The position numbers were made by a program, and so were the translations under genes. Shown here piece after piece: positions 56,120 to 64,000 of a stretch of 64,000 nt of DNA. How positions within the stretch are numbered: position 1 is the first letter of the stretch; the number at the start of each line of letters is the position of its first letter. Origin of the DNA: Stenotrophomonas nematodicola (GTDB lineage: Bacteria > Pseudomonadota > Gammaproteobacteria > Xanthomonadales > Xanthomonadaceae); NCBI RefSeq assembly GCF_009467805.1, contig NZ_WIAY01000001.1, positions 1,058,982-1,122,981 on the forward strand, given 5' to 3'. The notes below the pieces were generated by a model. It was not told the DNA's origin, searched no databases, and saw only the letters and a list, made by a program, of their open reading frames with translations.

Positions 56120-56478
56120 GCGCCGGCTCCGAAGCGCTGCTTGAACCCGTTGTCCGAGAACCCCTGGGTCACAGTGCCGTCGGCCGTGACCACCACCGGC
56201 CGCTTGATCAGCTGGGGATGCTCGCGCAGCAGCAGCTTCCACTCCGCGTCGGAGGCCGCCGCCTTGCGGTTCTCCGGCAGTTGCCGCCAGGTGGTGGACG
56301 AGCGGTTGACCAGTGCGGCGAATCCGCCGGCCTGCGCGGCCCAGTCGATCAGGGTTTCCGGCGAGGGGGTGTGCTCGCGGTAATCGACAAAGGTGTACGG
56401 CACCTGGAAGCGGTCGAGCCACTTGGTGGCCTTCTTGCAGGTGTCGCAGTTCTTCAATCCATACAGGGTGGTGGTCAT
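56116..56478 (-). CDS. ArsC/Spx-family protein (YffB-like)
   Basis: A 120-residue thioredoxin-fold protein beginning [13 protein letters not shown]. The first Cys is the ArsC-type catalytic residue, and R-P-V-V-V and F-S-D-N-G-F complete the ArsC/Spx signature. YffB-like proteins are usual neighbours of dapE; arsenate reductase activity has not been established for them. It overlaps dapE by four bases, so the two are translationally coupled. Confidence 0.9.
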   Translation of the reverse strand: MTTTLYGLKNCDTCKKATKWLDRFQVPYTFVDYREHTPSPETLIDWAAQAGGFAALVNRSSTTWRQLPENRKAAASDAEWKLLLREHPQLIKRPVVVTADGTVTQGFSDNGFKQRFGAGA

Positions 56479-56523
56479 GGCGCGCTCCGCACAACGTCGA
56501 TCAGGAAAGACCGCCGAAGCATG

Positions 56524-57381
56524 TCACACCAGGCGTTCGGACACGACCCGGAACGGCACCTGCGGCACCCGGAAGCAGAGCGCATCGGCGGGATCGACCC
56601 CCATGCCCGCCACCCGCGGACAGTGCGGCTGGCCCACCAGCCGCAGCGGCTGCACCTGCGACACCGTGATCGGCAGGTCGATGTGGGTCAATGCGGTACG
56701 GCCGTCGCCGCACACGGCGATGGCCGCGTCCTGGCAGGCGAGAAATGCCAGCGCCTGCGGCGTGTCGGCGAACGCACCCGCCGCCCAGTCGGGCGGCCAA
56801 GCCGCTGTCGGCGCCAACTGCGCCTGCAGTGCCGGTGCACTGCCCTGCCCCGGTTCGATGCGCGTCCGCCACCCATCGCCGCTGCGGCCGTGATCGAAGC
56901 GTGCCGGCCAGTGCGGCTGCATCGCATCGCTGAACAGACGGGCGCCCACGGCGTGGGTCACGCTGTCGATCACGTTGCGGTCGAACAGCACCACCGGCGT
57001 GGCCGCCGTGTCGTCCTCGGGCAGCAGGTACCAGCGCCAGTTGCTCTGCAGCGGCGAGGGAAACAGCGCACGCAGCCGTCCGGCGAACGCCGGGCCGAAA
57101 TGGCCGTGCCGATAGGTCAACACCGTGTAGGGCGTGCGCCCGGCGTGGGTGAACAGACGGTAGCCCGGTGGCGCTGTGGGCGCGTTGGCGGCATCCACCC
57201 ACCAGGTCATGTAGATCACATCGCGCACATCGCTGCACAGCGGTGGCACCGGCAGCACGCGGGTCAACGCGCGCCGCAGGGCCGTCCAGCGCGTACCGTC
57301 CAGCAGGCGCTGCAACGCGCGTCCCGGCCACCCCGGGAAGGGATGGCGGTAGCGCGCTGCCTGCGCCAGCGACGGCGCCAA
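56524..57381 (-). CDS. Unknown protein between dapD and arsC-like gene
   Basis: About 285 residues that I do not recognise. It has conserved-looking stretches (Y-M-T-W-W-V-D, Y-R-L-F-T-H-A-G-R-T-P-Y-T-V, V-L-F-D-R-N-V-I-D-S-V-T-H-A) and resembles the acetoacetate-decarboxylase-like / DUF2071 group in its general pattern, but weakly. No signal peptide. The start is unclear: a TTG at 57381 directly after the dapD stop (TGAGTTG) is given, while the frame stays open to an ATG at 57441 within dapD. Confidence 0.6.
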   Translation of the reverse strand: MAPSLAQAARYRHPFPGWPGRALQRLLDGTRWTALRRALTRVLPVPPLCSDVRDVIYMTWWVDAANAPTAPPGYRLFTHAGRTPYTVLTYRHGHFGPAFAGRLRALFPSPLQSNWRWYLLPEDDTAATPVVLFDRNVIDSVTHAVGARLFSDAMQPHWPARFDHGRSGDGWRTRIEPGQGSAPALQAQLAPTAAWPPDWAAGAFADTPQALAFLACQDAAIAVCGDGRTALTHIDLPITVSQVQPLRLVGQPHCPRVAGMGVDPADALCFRVPQVPFRVVSERLV

Positions 57382-57382
57382 C

Positions 57383-58447
57383 TCAGTCGGCCAGACCGCG
57401 CAGCAGGTCGTTGACGCTGGTCTTGCTGCGGGTCTTGGCATCGACCTGCTTGACGATCACGGCGCAGTACAGCGAGTGCGAGCCGTCCTTGGACGGCAGC
57501 TGGCCGGACACCACCACGCTGTACGGCGGCACCGAGCCGTAGCTGATCTCGCCGGTGGCGCGGTTGTACACGCGGGTGCTCTGACCGAGGAACACGCCCA
57601 TGCCGATCACGCTGTGGTGACCCACCACGAAACCCTCGACCACCTCCGAGCGGGCGCCGATGAAGCAATGGTCTTCGATGATGGTCGGGCTGGCCTGCAG
57701 CGGCTCGAGCACGCCCCCGATGCCGGCGCCGCCGGACAGGTGGCAGTGTTTGCCGATCTGCGCGCAGGAACCGACGGTGGCCCAGGTATCGACCATCGTG
57801 CCTTCACCCACGTAGGCGCCGATGTTGGTGAAGCTCGGCATCAGCACCACGTCCTTGCCGAAGTAGGTGCCGCGGCGCGCGATGGCGCCCGGCACCACGC
57901 GCACGCCGGCACGGCGGAACCTGGCTTCATCGAAGCCGGCGAAGCGCGATTCGACCTTGTCCCAGAACGGCGCCGGGCGTGCGTCGACCACGGCCATGTC
58001 GTTGACGCGGAAATACAGCAGCACGGCCTTCTTCAGCCACTCGTTGACCTTCCAGCCGCCGTGGCCATCCGGCTCGGCCACGCGGAATTCGCCGGTTTCC
58101 AGGCCGTCGATGACCCGGCCGACCAGCGGCTTGGTCGAGCCTTCCAGTTCATGCAGGGTCAACGTGGCACGGCGCTCGAAGGCGCTCTCGATGCCGAACT
58201 TCAGCTCTTCCACGCCCGGCGTGGCCGGCTTGCGCAGCGATTTGCGGGCGATGGTGGCGTCCCGGCTGGCGGTGCGCTTGGCGGCACTTTCGGTCGGGCT
58301 GGCGGCGGCCTTGCCGGCGGCGGCTTTGCGCGGCGCGGCCTTCTTCGCGGCCACCGGCGCCTTCGCGGCAGGCGCCGTCCTGGCGGCGGCAGTCTTCTTG
58401 GCCGCCGCAGAGGTAGCGGCAGTCTTCTTGGTCGGCTTGGTGGCCAT
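57383..58447 (-). CDS. dapD: Tetrahydrodipicolinate N-succinyltransferase with H1-like tail
   Basis: A 354-residue enzyme. The C-terminal 275 residues are DapD (F-E-R-R-A then [10 protein letters not shown], left-handed beta-helix with hexapeptide repeats, N-I-G-A-Y-V-G-E-G). It succinylates tetrahydrodipicolinate in the lysine/DAP pathway. Residues 1 to about 77 form an Ala/Lys/Pro-rich extension of the kind found in histone-H1-like proteins, absent from E. coli DapD (274 residues). ATG 58447 overlaps the glnD stop by one base (TGATG), which supports this start and so the extension. Confidence 0.93.
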   Translation of the reverse strand: MATKPTKKTAATSAAAKKTAAARTAPAAKAPVAAKKAAPRKAAAGKAAASPTESAAKRTASRDATIARKSLRKPATPGVEELKFGIESAFERRATLTLHELEGSTKPLVGRVIDGLETGEFRVAEPDGHGGWKVNEWLKKAVLLYFRVNDMAVVDARPAPFWDKVESRFAGFDEARFRRAGVRVVPGAIARRGTYFGKDVVLMPSFTNIGAYVGEGTMVDTWATVGSCAQIGKHCHLSGGAGIGGVLEPLQASPTIIEDHCFIGARSEVVEGFVVGHHSVIGMGVFLGQSTRVYNRATGEISYGSVPPYSVVVSGQLPSKDGSHSLYCAVIVKQVDAKTRSKTSVNDLLRGLAD

Positions 58448-61086
58448 CAGCGGGGGTCTCCGGCGTTTCGATCAGGGTCCAGGCAGGCCAGCATGGCGTC
58501 GTGCAGCTGCTGCCTGGCGGATTCGGTCAGGGGGTGGTCGTGTTCATCGCTGATCACGAACATGTCTTCGGCGCGCTCGCCGAAGGTGGCGATGCGGGCG
58601 TCGTGCACGCGCAGGCGCTGGTTGCGCAGCACGTAGGCGACATCGGCCAGCAGGCCGGGGCGATCCGGCGCGACCAGGCTGAAGCGGGTGCTGCTGCTGC
58701 CTGCGTCGGCGATGTCGCGGAATTCGATGCGGGGCGCGAAACGGAAATGGCGCAACTGGCGGGGAATGGCCCGGCGCGAGGGACGCAGCCGGGACAGGTC
58801 ACCGGCCAGCGCATCGCGCAGCGCCGCCTCCAGCCGTGGCGCGTCGCCATCGGCGAAGCTGTCGGCCGGCGTCACCTCGAAGGTATCGAAGATGGTGTCC
58901 ACCGGCCCGTCCAGTACGCGCGCGCGGTGGATGCCGTAGCCCTTGCGGTCCAGCGTCATCACGATCGCGGCGAACAGGCCATCGCGATCGGGCGAATGCA
59001 CGAACACTTCCAGCGCCTGGTCGTCAGGAGTGATGCGGCGCACCTTGACCAGGGTCTGGCCCTGCTTCACCGGCACCAGCGCTGCAGCCTGCCACGCCAG
59101 TTGCTCGGGGCGCAGGCGGATGAAGCTCTCGTCGGGCATCACCGCGAACTGGCGGTCGATGGTGGCGTCGTCGTAACCGCGTTCGCGCACCAGCGTGCGC
59201 ACCGAGTCACGCGCCTCGGCCACGCGCTCGGCCGCCGGCATCTGGTTTTCGAGCCCGTCGCGCAGCGCGCGGCGCGCGGCGAAGTACAGATCGGCCAGCA
59301 GCCGGTCCTTCCAGGCGTTCCAGAGCTTGGGACTGGTGCCGGCGATGTCGGCGCAGGTCAGCAGATAGAGATAGTCCAGCCGGTCGCGGCTGGCCACCAG
59401 CGTGGCGAAGCGGTGGATCACGTCCGGATCGGAAATGTCCTGCTTCTGCGCCGTCACCGACATGCGCAGGTGCTGCTCGACCAGCCAGGCCACCAGGTCG
59501 GTGTCCGAGGCGCTCAGCGCATGCGCCTGGCAGAAATCGCGTGCGTCCACCGCACCGAGTTCGGAATGGTCGCCGCCGCGGCCCTTGGCGATGTCGTGGA
59601 ACAGGCCCGCCAGCAGCAGCAGCTCCGGCTTGCGCAGGCGCGGCCACACCTCGTGGGCGATCGAGAAGCGCTCGTCGGCGCGGCTGCTGGCGAACAGCCC
59701 GATGTTCCGCAGCACCATCAGGGTGTGCTGGTCCACCGTGTAGACATGGAACAGATCGAACTGCATGCGCCCGGACACCTGGGCGAACGCCGGAATCCAC
59801 TGGCCGAGCACGCCCAGGCGGGCCATCCGCGCCAGCGTGTCGACCGCGCGCGGGCTGCGCAGCAGTGCCATGAACTGCTCGCGCGCCGCCGCGCCCGCGC
59901 CGGTATACGCCGGCAGCGCGGCCAGCGACTCGGCCAGCGCGCGTGCGGTCAGCGAATGCAGGCCGCGCACGTCGGGGTTGTAGGCCCAGCTGGAGAACAG
60001 CGCGAACACCTGTTCGATATCGCCCTGCGGCCACTGCGGATCGTTGGCGGCCAGGTAGCCGCGACGCAGCGAGAAACCCACGCTGACCGGCTCGGGCACC
60101 GCTTCGCCGTCGAACTGTTCTTCAAAGCGCTGCAGCAGGCGGTCACTGATCCGCCGCACCACCGTGGCGCTGCGGTAGAAGCCCTGCATCATTTTCTCGA
60201 CGCCCAGGCTCTCCGGGTCGTCTTCGAAGCCGAGGCGTGCGGCCAGGGTCTTCTGGTAGTCGAAGCGCAGGCGTTCTTCGGGCCGGTTGGCGACCAGGTG
60301 CAGGCCAAAGCGCAGTTGCGCCAGCGCGCAGCGCTCGCGCCGCAACGCGGTGGCCTCGTCCAGCCCCAGATGCCCAAGGCCGACCAGGGCCTCCAGTTCG
60401 CGCACGCCGAACGCACGCAGCGCCATCCATCCCAGTGTGTTGAGATCGCGCAGGCCGCCCGGGCCATCCTTGATGTCCGGTTCGAGGTTGTCGGCGGTAT
60501 CACCGAAGCGGCGGTGGCGTGCCAGCAGCTCCTCGCGTTTGGCAAGGAAAAACTCGCGGGGCGGCCACAGGCCATCGACGTTGACCGCTGCCTTCAGCGC
60601 CTGCCGGGCGGCATCGTCGGCCACCAGCGGGCGCGATTCGATCAACGCGGTCAGCACGGTCTGGTCGGCGCTGGCGTCGGTGCATTCCTGCGCCGAGCGC
60701 ACTGCATGACTGACCGGCAGGCCGCAGTCCCACAGCAGGGCGAACAGGCGTGCCAGCGCCGGCTCCTGCGCCCGCTGGCGCGGCGGCTCGCCGAGAATCA
60801 GAAGATCGATGTCCGACCGCGGAAACAGTTCGCCGCGCCCGTACCCCCCGACCGCGAACAGCGCCAGCCCGCTCTCGGCCGGCAGACAGCGCTGCCAGGC
60901 CAGACGGATCAGGTGGTCGGCCGCGCGGGCGCGCAGCGCCAGCAGGCGCTCGATGTTGTCGCCCTGGTCGAAGCGCCGGTACAGGCGTGCATCGGCCTGC
61001 TGCAGGGACTGGCGCGCTGTCGCCGCCCATTCCGGGTCAGCGACGGAGGTGGCCGGCGCGTCCAGCATCGGGCTCGCCGGCAGCAT
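58447..61086 (-). CDS. glnD: Bifunctional uridylyltransferase GlnD
   Basis: An 879-residue nitrogen sensor. The nucleotidyltransferase domain has [18 protein letters not shown]. An HD hydrolase domain ([12 protein letters not shown]) comes midway and two ACT domains sit at the C-terminus. It uridylylates PII when glutamine is low and removes UMP when glutamine is high. ATG 61086 follows the map stop with two bases between (TGAGCATG); ATG 61068 is an alternative. Confidence 0.96.
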   Translation of the reverse strand: MLPASPMLDAPATSVADPEWAATARQSLQQADARLYRRFDQGDNIERLLALRARAADHLIRLAWQRCLPAESGLALFAVGGYGRGELFPRSDIDLLILGEPPRQRAQEPALARLFALLWDCGLPVSHAVRSAQECTDASADQTVLTALIESRPLVADDAARQALKAAVNVDGLWPPREFFLAKREELLARHRRFGDTADNLEPDIKDGPGGLRDLNTLGWMALRAFGVRELEALVGLGHLGLDEATALRRERCALAQLRFGLHLVANRPEERLRFDYQKTLAARLGFEDDPESLGVEKMMQGFYRSATVVRRISDRLLQRFEEQFDGEAVPEPVSVGFSLRRGYLAANDPQWPQGDIEQVFALFSSWAYNPDVRGLHSLTARALAESLAALPAYTGAGAAAREQFMALLRSPRAVDTLARMARLGVLGQWIPAFAQVSGRMQFDLFHVYTVDQHTLMVLRNIGLFASSRADERFSIAHEVWPRLRKPELLLLAGLFHDIAKGRGGDHSELGAVDARDFCQAHALSASDTDLVAWLVEQHLRMSVTAQKQDISDPDVIHRFATLVASRDRLDYLYLLTCADIAGTSPKLWNAWKDRLLADLYFAARRALRDGLENQMPAAERVAEARDSVRTLVRERGYDDATIDRQFAVMPDESFIRLRPEQLAWQAAALVPVKQGQTLVKVRRITPDDQALEVFVHSPDRDGLFAAIVMTLDRKGYGIHRARVLDGPVDTIFDTFEVTPADSFADGDAPRLEAALRDALAGDLSRLRPSRRAIPRQLRHFRFAPRIEFRDIADAGSSSTRFSLVAPDRPGLLADVAYVLRNQRLRVHDARIATFGERAEDMFVISDEHDHPLTESARQQLHDAMLACLDPDRNAGDPR

Positions 61087-61088
61087 GC

Positions 61089-61862
61089 TCAGACCTGCGA
61101 TTCGCCGGGCGACAGGGTCAGCACGTCCACGCCGGTCTCGGTGACCGCGATCATGTGCTCCCACTGCGCCGACAGCTTGCGGTCCTTGGTCACCACGGTC
61201 CAGCCATCCGGCAGCACCTTGTTGTAGCGGGTGCCCTCGTTGATCATCGGCTCGATGGTGAAGGTCATGCCGGGCTGCAGCACCAGCCCCTGGCCCGGGC
61301 GGCCGTAGTGCATCACCTGCGGTTCGTCGTGGTAGATCTTGCCGATGCCGTGGCCGCAGTACTCGCGCACCACGCTGAACCGCTCGGCTTCGGCATAGCT
61401 CTGGATCGCATGGCCGATATCGCCCAGCGTCGCGCCCGGCTTGACCGCACGGATGCCGCGCCACATCGCTTCATAGGTGGTGTCGACCAGGCGCCTGGCC
61501 ATCACCGACGGGGTGCCGACGTAATACATGCGGCTGGTGTCGCCGTGCCAGCCGTCCTTGATCACGGTGACGTCGATGTTGACGATGTCGCCGTCCTTGA
61601 GGACCTTGGCTTCGCTGGGAATGCCGTGGCAGATGACGTTGTTCACCGACGTGCAGACGGTCTTCGGGAAGCCCCGGTAGCCGACGTTGGCCGGCGTGGC
61701 CTTCTGCACGTTGATGATGTGGTCGTGGCAGATGCGGTCCAGCGCTTCGGTCGTCACGCCCGGCTTGACGTGCGGGGTGACGATGTCGAGCACCTCGCTG
61801 GCCAGACGGCCGGCGATGCGCATCAGTTCGATTTCCTGGGGAGTTTTCAGATTCACGCTCAT
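61089..61862 (-). CDS. map: Methionine aminopeptidase type I
   Basis: A 257-residue metalloprotease that removes initiator Met. The metal-binding residues are in V-N-I-D-V-T-V (Asp), D-T-S-R-M (Asp), G-H-G-I-G (His), I-E-P-M (Glu) and T-E-T-G (Glu). ATG 61862 is chosen (M-S-V-N-L-K-T-P-Q-E-I). It begins the map-glnD-dapD-dapE gene series on the minus strand. Confidence 0.95.
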   Translation of the reverse strand: MSVNLKTPQEIELMRIAGRLASEVLDIVTPHVKPGVTTEALDRICHDHIINVQKATPANVGYRGFPKTVCTSVNNVICHGIPSEAKVLKDGDIVNIDVTVIKDGWHGDTSRMYYVGTPSVMARRLVDTTYEAMWRGIRAVKPGATLGDIGHAIQSYAEAERFSVVREYCGHGIGKIYHDEPQVMHYGRPGQGLVLQPGMTFTIEPMINEGTRYNKVLPDGWTVVTKDRKLSAQWEHMIAVTETGVDVLTLSPGESQV

Positions 61863-62122
61863 GGCGACCATTATCGCCGATCCGGAGCCAGACTGAACGG
61901 GGCCGGCGGGAACGCCGACAGCCGAGGTTCGGCTGGCTGACCGGGGCCGCCGTGCGCCGGGGACGCCGCGTGAACGCAAAAAACGCCAAATCCGGCCAGA
62001 AATCCTCACGTTTCCCCGACAACCCCGCTTCTATAAGCAGGGTAGCGCCCGCCCGGCGCCCGTCCCTGCAGTACGTCAGCATCGACCTGATCATCCAGGA
62101 CCCCCGTCCAAGGAGAATGCCC
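61863..62122. other. Divergent region between map and the fimbrial operon
   Basis: About 260 bases. A possible -10 element TATAAG is at about 62033-62038; a matching -35 is not clear. A Shine-Dalgarno AGGAG is at 62111-62115. No gene is seen. Confidence 0.45.
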
Positions 62123-62647
62123 ATGCGATCCCTGCGTCCCCTGCTCGTCGGTGTCGGCCTGGCGGCCCTGTCCACCCCCGCCCTGGCCGCCGATACGACC
62201 ACCTTCAACGTCAAGATCATCATCACCAAGGCCTGCACGATCACGGCGGCAGCCGCCACGGACGTGGATTTCGGCAGTGCGCTGTCCACCGCCACCAGCC
62301 CCTCCAACGCCCAGGGCACGATCACCGCCCAATGCTCGGCCTTGACGCCCTACACCATCGCGCTCAACGCCGGCTCCAACGCGGGCACGGCCAATGACGT
62401 CACCACCCGGCGCATGAAGAACACCAATGCGGCGGTGACCACCAACAATTTTGTCGGCTACCAGCTGTACCAGGATGCCGGCCACAACACCGTGTGGGGT
62501 GCCACCGCCGGCACCAACACCGTGGCCGGCATCGGGACCGGCCTGCCGCTGGCCTACAACGTGTACGGCCAGATCGCCAATCCCAGCGTCAACAACGCCG
62601 CCACCGGCAGCTATCAGGACACCGTCACCGCCACCATTTCCTACTGA
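62123..62647 (+). CDS. Spore-coat-U-type fimbrial subunit (CsuA/B-like)
   Basis: A 174-residue secreted subunit with a signal peptide ending in A-L-A-A. The mature protein has the SCPU-domain pattern: T-K-A-C-T-I near the N-terminus pairing with a second Cys (A-Q-C-S-A), D-V-D-F-G and a C-terminal beta-strand V-T-A-T-I-S-Y for donor-strand complementation. ATG 62123 has AGGAG seven bases upstream. It should be the structural subunit or an adaptor of an archaic chaperone-usher pilus, used in biofilm formation. Confidence 0.87.
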   Translation: MRSLRPLLVGVGLAALSTPALAADTTTFNVKIIITKACTITAAAATDVDFGSALSTATSPSNAQGTITAQCSALTPYTIALNAGSNAGTANDVTTRRMKNTNAAVTTNNFVGYQLYQDAGHNTVWGATAGTNTVAGIGTGLPLAYNVYGQIANPSVNNAATGSYQDTVTATISY

Positions 62648-62654
62648 GGTTGCC

Positions 62655-63413
62655 ATGCTGACTTTCGGACCGGGGCGCCCACGGCGACCCACGGCGTCGG
62701 CATGGCGGGCGTTGCCCTGGCTGTGGCTCGGCATCGCCGGCATGGTCCACGCCGCCAGCCTGCAGGTCGCGCCGACCTCGCTGCAGCTCACCCCTGGACA
62801 GAATGCGGACGCGTTGTGGGTCAGCAACAGCGGCACCTCGCCGGTGGACGTGCAGGCGCGCGTATTCCGCTGGACGCAGCGCGATGGCAAGGACGCGCTC
62901 GAGCCCACCACCGAGCTGGCAGTGAGCCCGCCGATGCAGTCGCTGGCCGCCGGCCAGCAGCAGCTGATACGGGTGGTGCGCGTGCAGCCGGAAGCGCCCG
63001 CTGCGCAGCTCGCGTATCGGGTGATCGTCGATGAGGTACCAACGCTCGACCCGGCCCGCCGGGGCATGCAGTTCGTACTGCGCTACTCGCTGCCGGTGTT
63101 CGTGCAGCCGGCCGGCGGACAACCGCCGGCCCCGGACCTGCAGGCCAGCGTGGTCGATCTCGGCGCGGGGCGCATCGCGCTGCAGGTGCATAACCGCGGC
63201 AACAGCTATGCCCAGATCGCCGACCTCGCCGTGGGCGACCCCGCGCGACCGCAGATCGTGCAGCCGGGCCTGCTCGGGTATGTACTGAGCGGCCAGACCA
63301 TGCGCTGGCCCCTGGAACTCACCGCAGCCCGGATGGCGGGCGGCACGCTTTCGGCGAAGATCAATGGCGAGCAGGCCCAGACCCCGCTCCCCCTTGCGCC
63401 ACCGTCTCGCTGA
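62655..63413 (+). CDS. Fimbrial periplasmic chaperone (CsuC-like)
   Basis: A 252-residue periplasmic chaperone with a signal peptide (basic start, Trp/Leu core, A-A-S). The PapD-type fold shows V-A-P-T-S-L-Q-L-T-P, V-Q-A-R-V-F-R-W, the subunit-binding A-Y-R-V-I-V-D-E-V-P and M-Q-F-V-L-R-Y-S-L-P-V-F. It captures pilus subunits and delivers them to the usher. It starts seven bases after the subunit gene's stop and overlaps the usher gene. Confidence 0.92.
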   Translation: MLTFGPGRPRRPTASAWRALPWLWLGIAGMVHAASLQVAPTSLQLTPGQNADALWVSNSGTSPVDVQARVFRWTQRDGKDALEPTTELAVSPPMQSLAAGQQQLIRVVRVQPEAPAAQLAYRVIVDEVPTLDPARRGMQFVLRYSLPVFVQPAGGQPPAPDLQASVVDLGAGRIALQVHNRGNSYAQIADLAVGDPARPQIVQPGLLGYVLSGQTMRWPLELTAARMAGGTLSAKINGEQAQTPLPLAPPSR

Positions 63414-64000
63414 GGCGTGCGTGCGGATGGCGCTGGCTGCAAGCCTGTTGCCCCCGGCCGCGAGCGCGGCGGAGGCCGATATCGGCGCGTCCGGCGACGC
63501 CATGCTGCCGGCACCCACGCCGTTGACGGCAACGCAGACGCTGTATCTGGATGTGACCCTCAATCGCAGTCCACGCGGTCTGCTGCCGTTCTCGCTGGAG
63601 GCCGGCCGCCTGATGGCCCCGGCCTCCACCCTGCGCCAGCTCGGTTTCAGCGTGCGGGGTGAGGCCCCGCTGCCACTGGATGCCCTGGGCGGCGTTGTGG
63701 TGCGCTACGACGCTGCGCTGCAGACCTTGGCGCTGGACGCGCCGCTGTCGCAGCTGACCCTGCCCACCACCCTGCTGGAACGCCCGGCAGCGCCCACGCC
63801 GGTGGCCAGCGCGTCGCCGGGCGCCCTGCTCAATTACGACGTGTATGCCAGCCACAACCAGGATGCGGGCAACCTGGCCCTCACCACCCAGTGGCGCGCG
63901 TTCGGCCTCGGCCGTGGCGTGCTGGAAAGCACCCAGTTGCTGCGCACCTACCAGGAAGGCCGCAGTGGCCACTGGCGCGGCGAAAGCGTCCGTCTGGACA
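63364..64000 (+). CDS. Outer-membrane fimbrial usher (CsuD-like), 3' truncated
   Basis: The first 212 residues of an usher, running off the right edge. From ATG 63364 the protein begins with a basic stretch and a signal peptide (cleavage near A-A-S-A-A). The usher N-terminal domain (L-Y-L-D-V-T-L-N) follows, then a plug/barrel start (L-L-N-Y-D-V-Y-A-S). ATG 63427 is an alternative start. It overlaps the chaperone gene by 50 bases. It should export and assemble the pilus together with the two upstream gene products. Confidence 0.85.
   Translation, partial: MASRPRPRSPLRHRLAEACVRMALAASLLPPAASAAEADIGASGDAMLPAPTPLTATQTLYLDVTLNRSPRGLLPFSLEAGRLMAPASTLRQLGFSVRGEAPLPLDALGGVVVRYDAALQTLALDAPLSQLTLPTTLLERPAAPTPVASASPGALLNYDVYASHNQDAGNLALTTQWRAFGLGRGVLESTQLLRTYQEGRSGHWRGESVRLD

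Noticed and set aside
61952..62122. Longer N-terminus for the fimbrial subunit
   Set aside because: The extra residues are basic and not signal-like; AGGAG at 62111 places the start at 62123.
1..64000. Mobile elements, CRISPR arrays, prophage or rRNA
   Set aside because: No transposase, integrase, spaced direct-repeat array or rRNA-like sequence was seen; the only repeats are the SMAG-type palindromes and the tRNA cassettes.

Overview
The window is GC-rich chromosomal DNA from a gammaproteobacterium of the family Xanthomonadaceae, most probably Stenotrophomonas. The evidence is the emrR-emrC-emrA-emrB efflux operon, the macR-macS / macA-macB-macC divergent pair, and scattered GTAG-type palindromes like the SMAG repeats known from S. 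maltophilia. These assignments rest on gene order and motifs read directly; no database search was possible. No rRNA, CRISPR, prophage or insertion sequence is visible, and almost all sequence is dense, ordinary coding DNA.

Layout. 1-1886: the end of a PepSY / DUF3325 iron-uptake-type membrane cluster. 2083-12029: housekeeping genes (acetyltransferase, rlmKL, hydrolase, amidase, sulfurtransferase, Nudix, FKBP, enoyl-CoA hydratase, nth) ending with an OprP-type phosphate porin. 12145-19066: a phosphate-starvation region with two PstS proteins (one soluble, one lipoprotein), pstC-pstA-pstB and phoU, with Pho-box-like direct repeats. 19390-21906: hvfA-hvfB-hvfC-hvfX, a compact operon for a copper-binding RiPP (bufferin/HvfA type) whose precursor carries six EGKCG motifs. 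21947-32806: rnt, a large diguanylate cyclase with a beta-propeller sensor, and the MacRS-MacABC efflux region. 32966-36759: rlmB, a GFA protein, rnr. 36888-38252: three tRNA-Leu(CAG) genes, each with its own promoter and terminator, with a GST gene between the first two. 38383-43093: emrRCAB. 43235-50967: AraC regulator, parC, bacterioferritin, penicillin-acylase-family protein, cation/proton antiporter. 51069-53001: asnB preceded by an Asn-rich leader peptide and a complete-looking transcription attenuator. 53115-54802: Sel1 lipoprotein and pentapeptide-repeat protein. 54992-61862: map-glnD-dapD-(unknown)-arsC-like-dapE on the minus strand. 62123-64000: the start of a CsuA/B-type chaperone-usher fimbrial operon, cut by the right edge.

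Two observations stand out. First, the short peptide ORF 52903-53001 has six Asn codons in twelve, followed by mutually exclusive antiterminator and terminator hairpins, which predicts asparagine-tRNA-dependent attenuation of asnB. Second, the hvfABCX cluster is a self-contained copper RiPP system with its precursor repeats intact. Lesser points include an H1-histone-like tail on DapD, a bacterioferritin lacking its haem-ligand Met, a DUF1289-Nudix fusion, and tandem 17-bp repeats built from SMAG half-sites.
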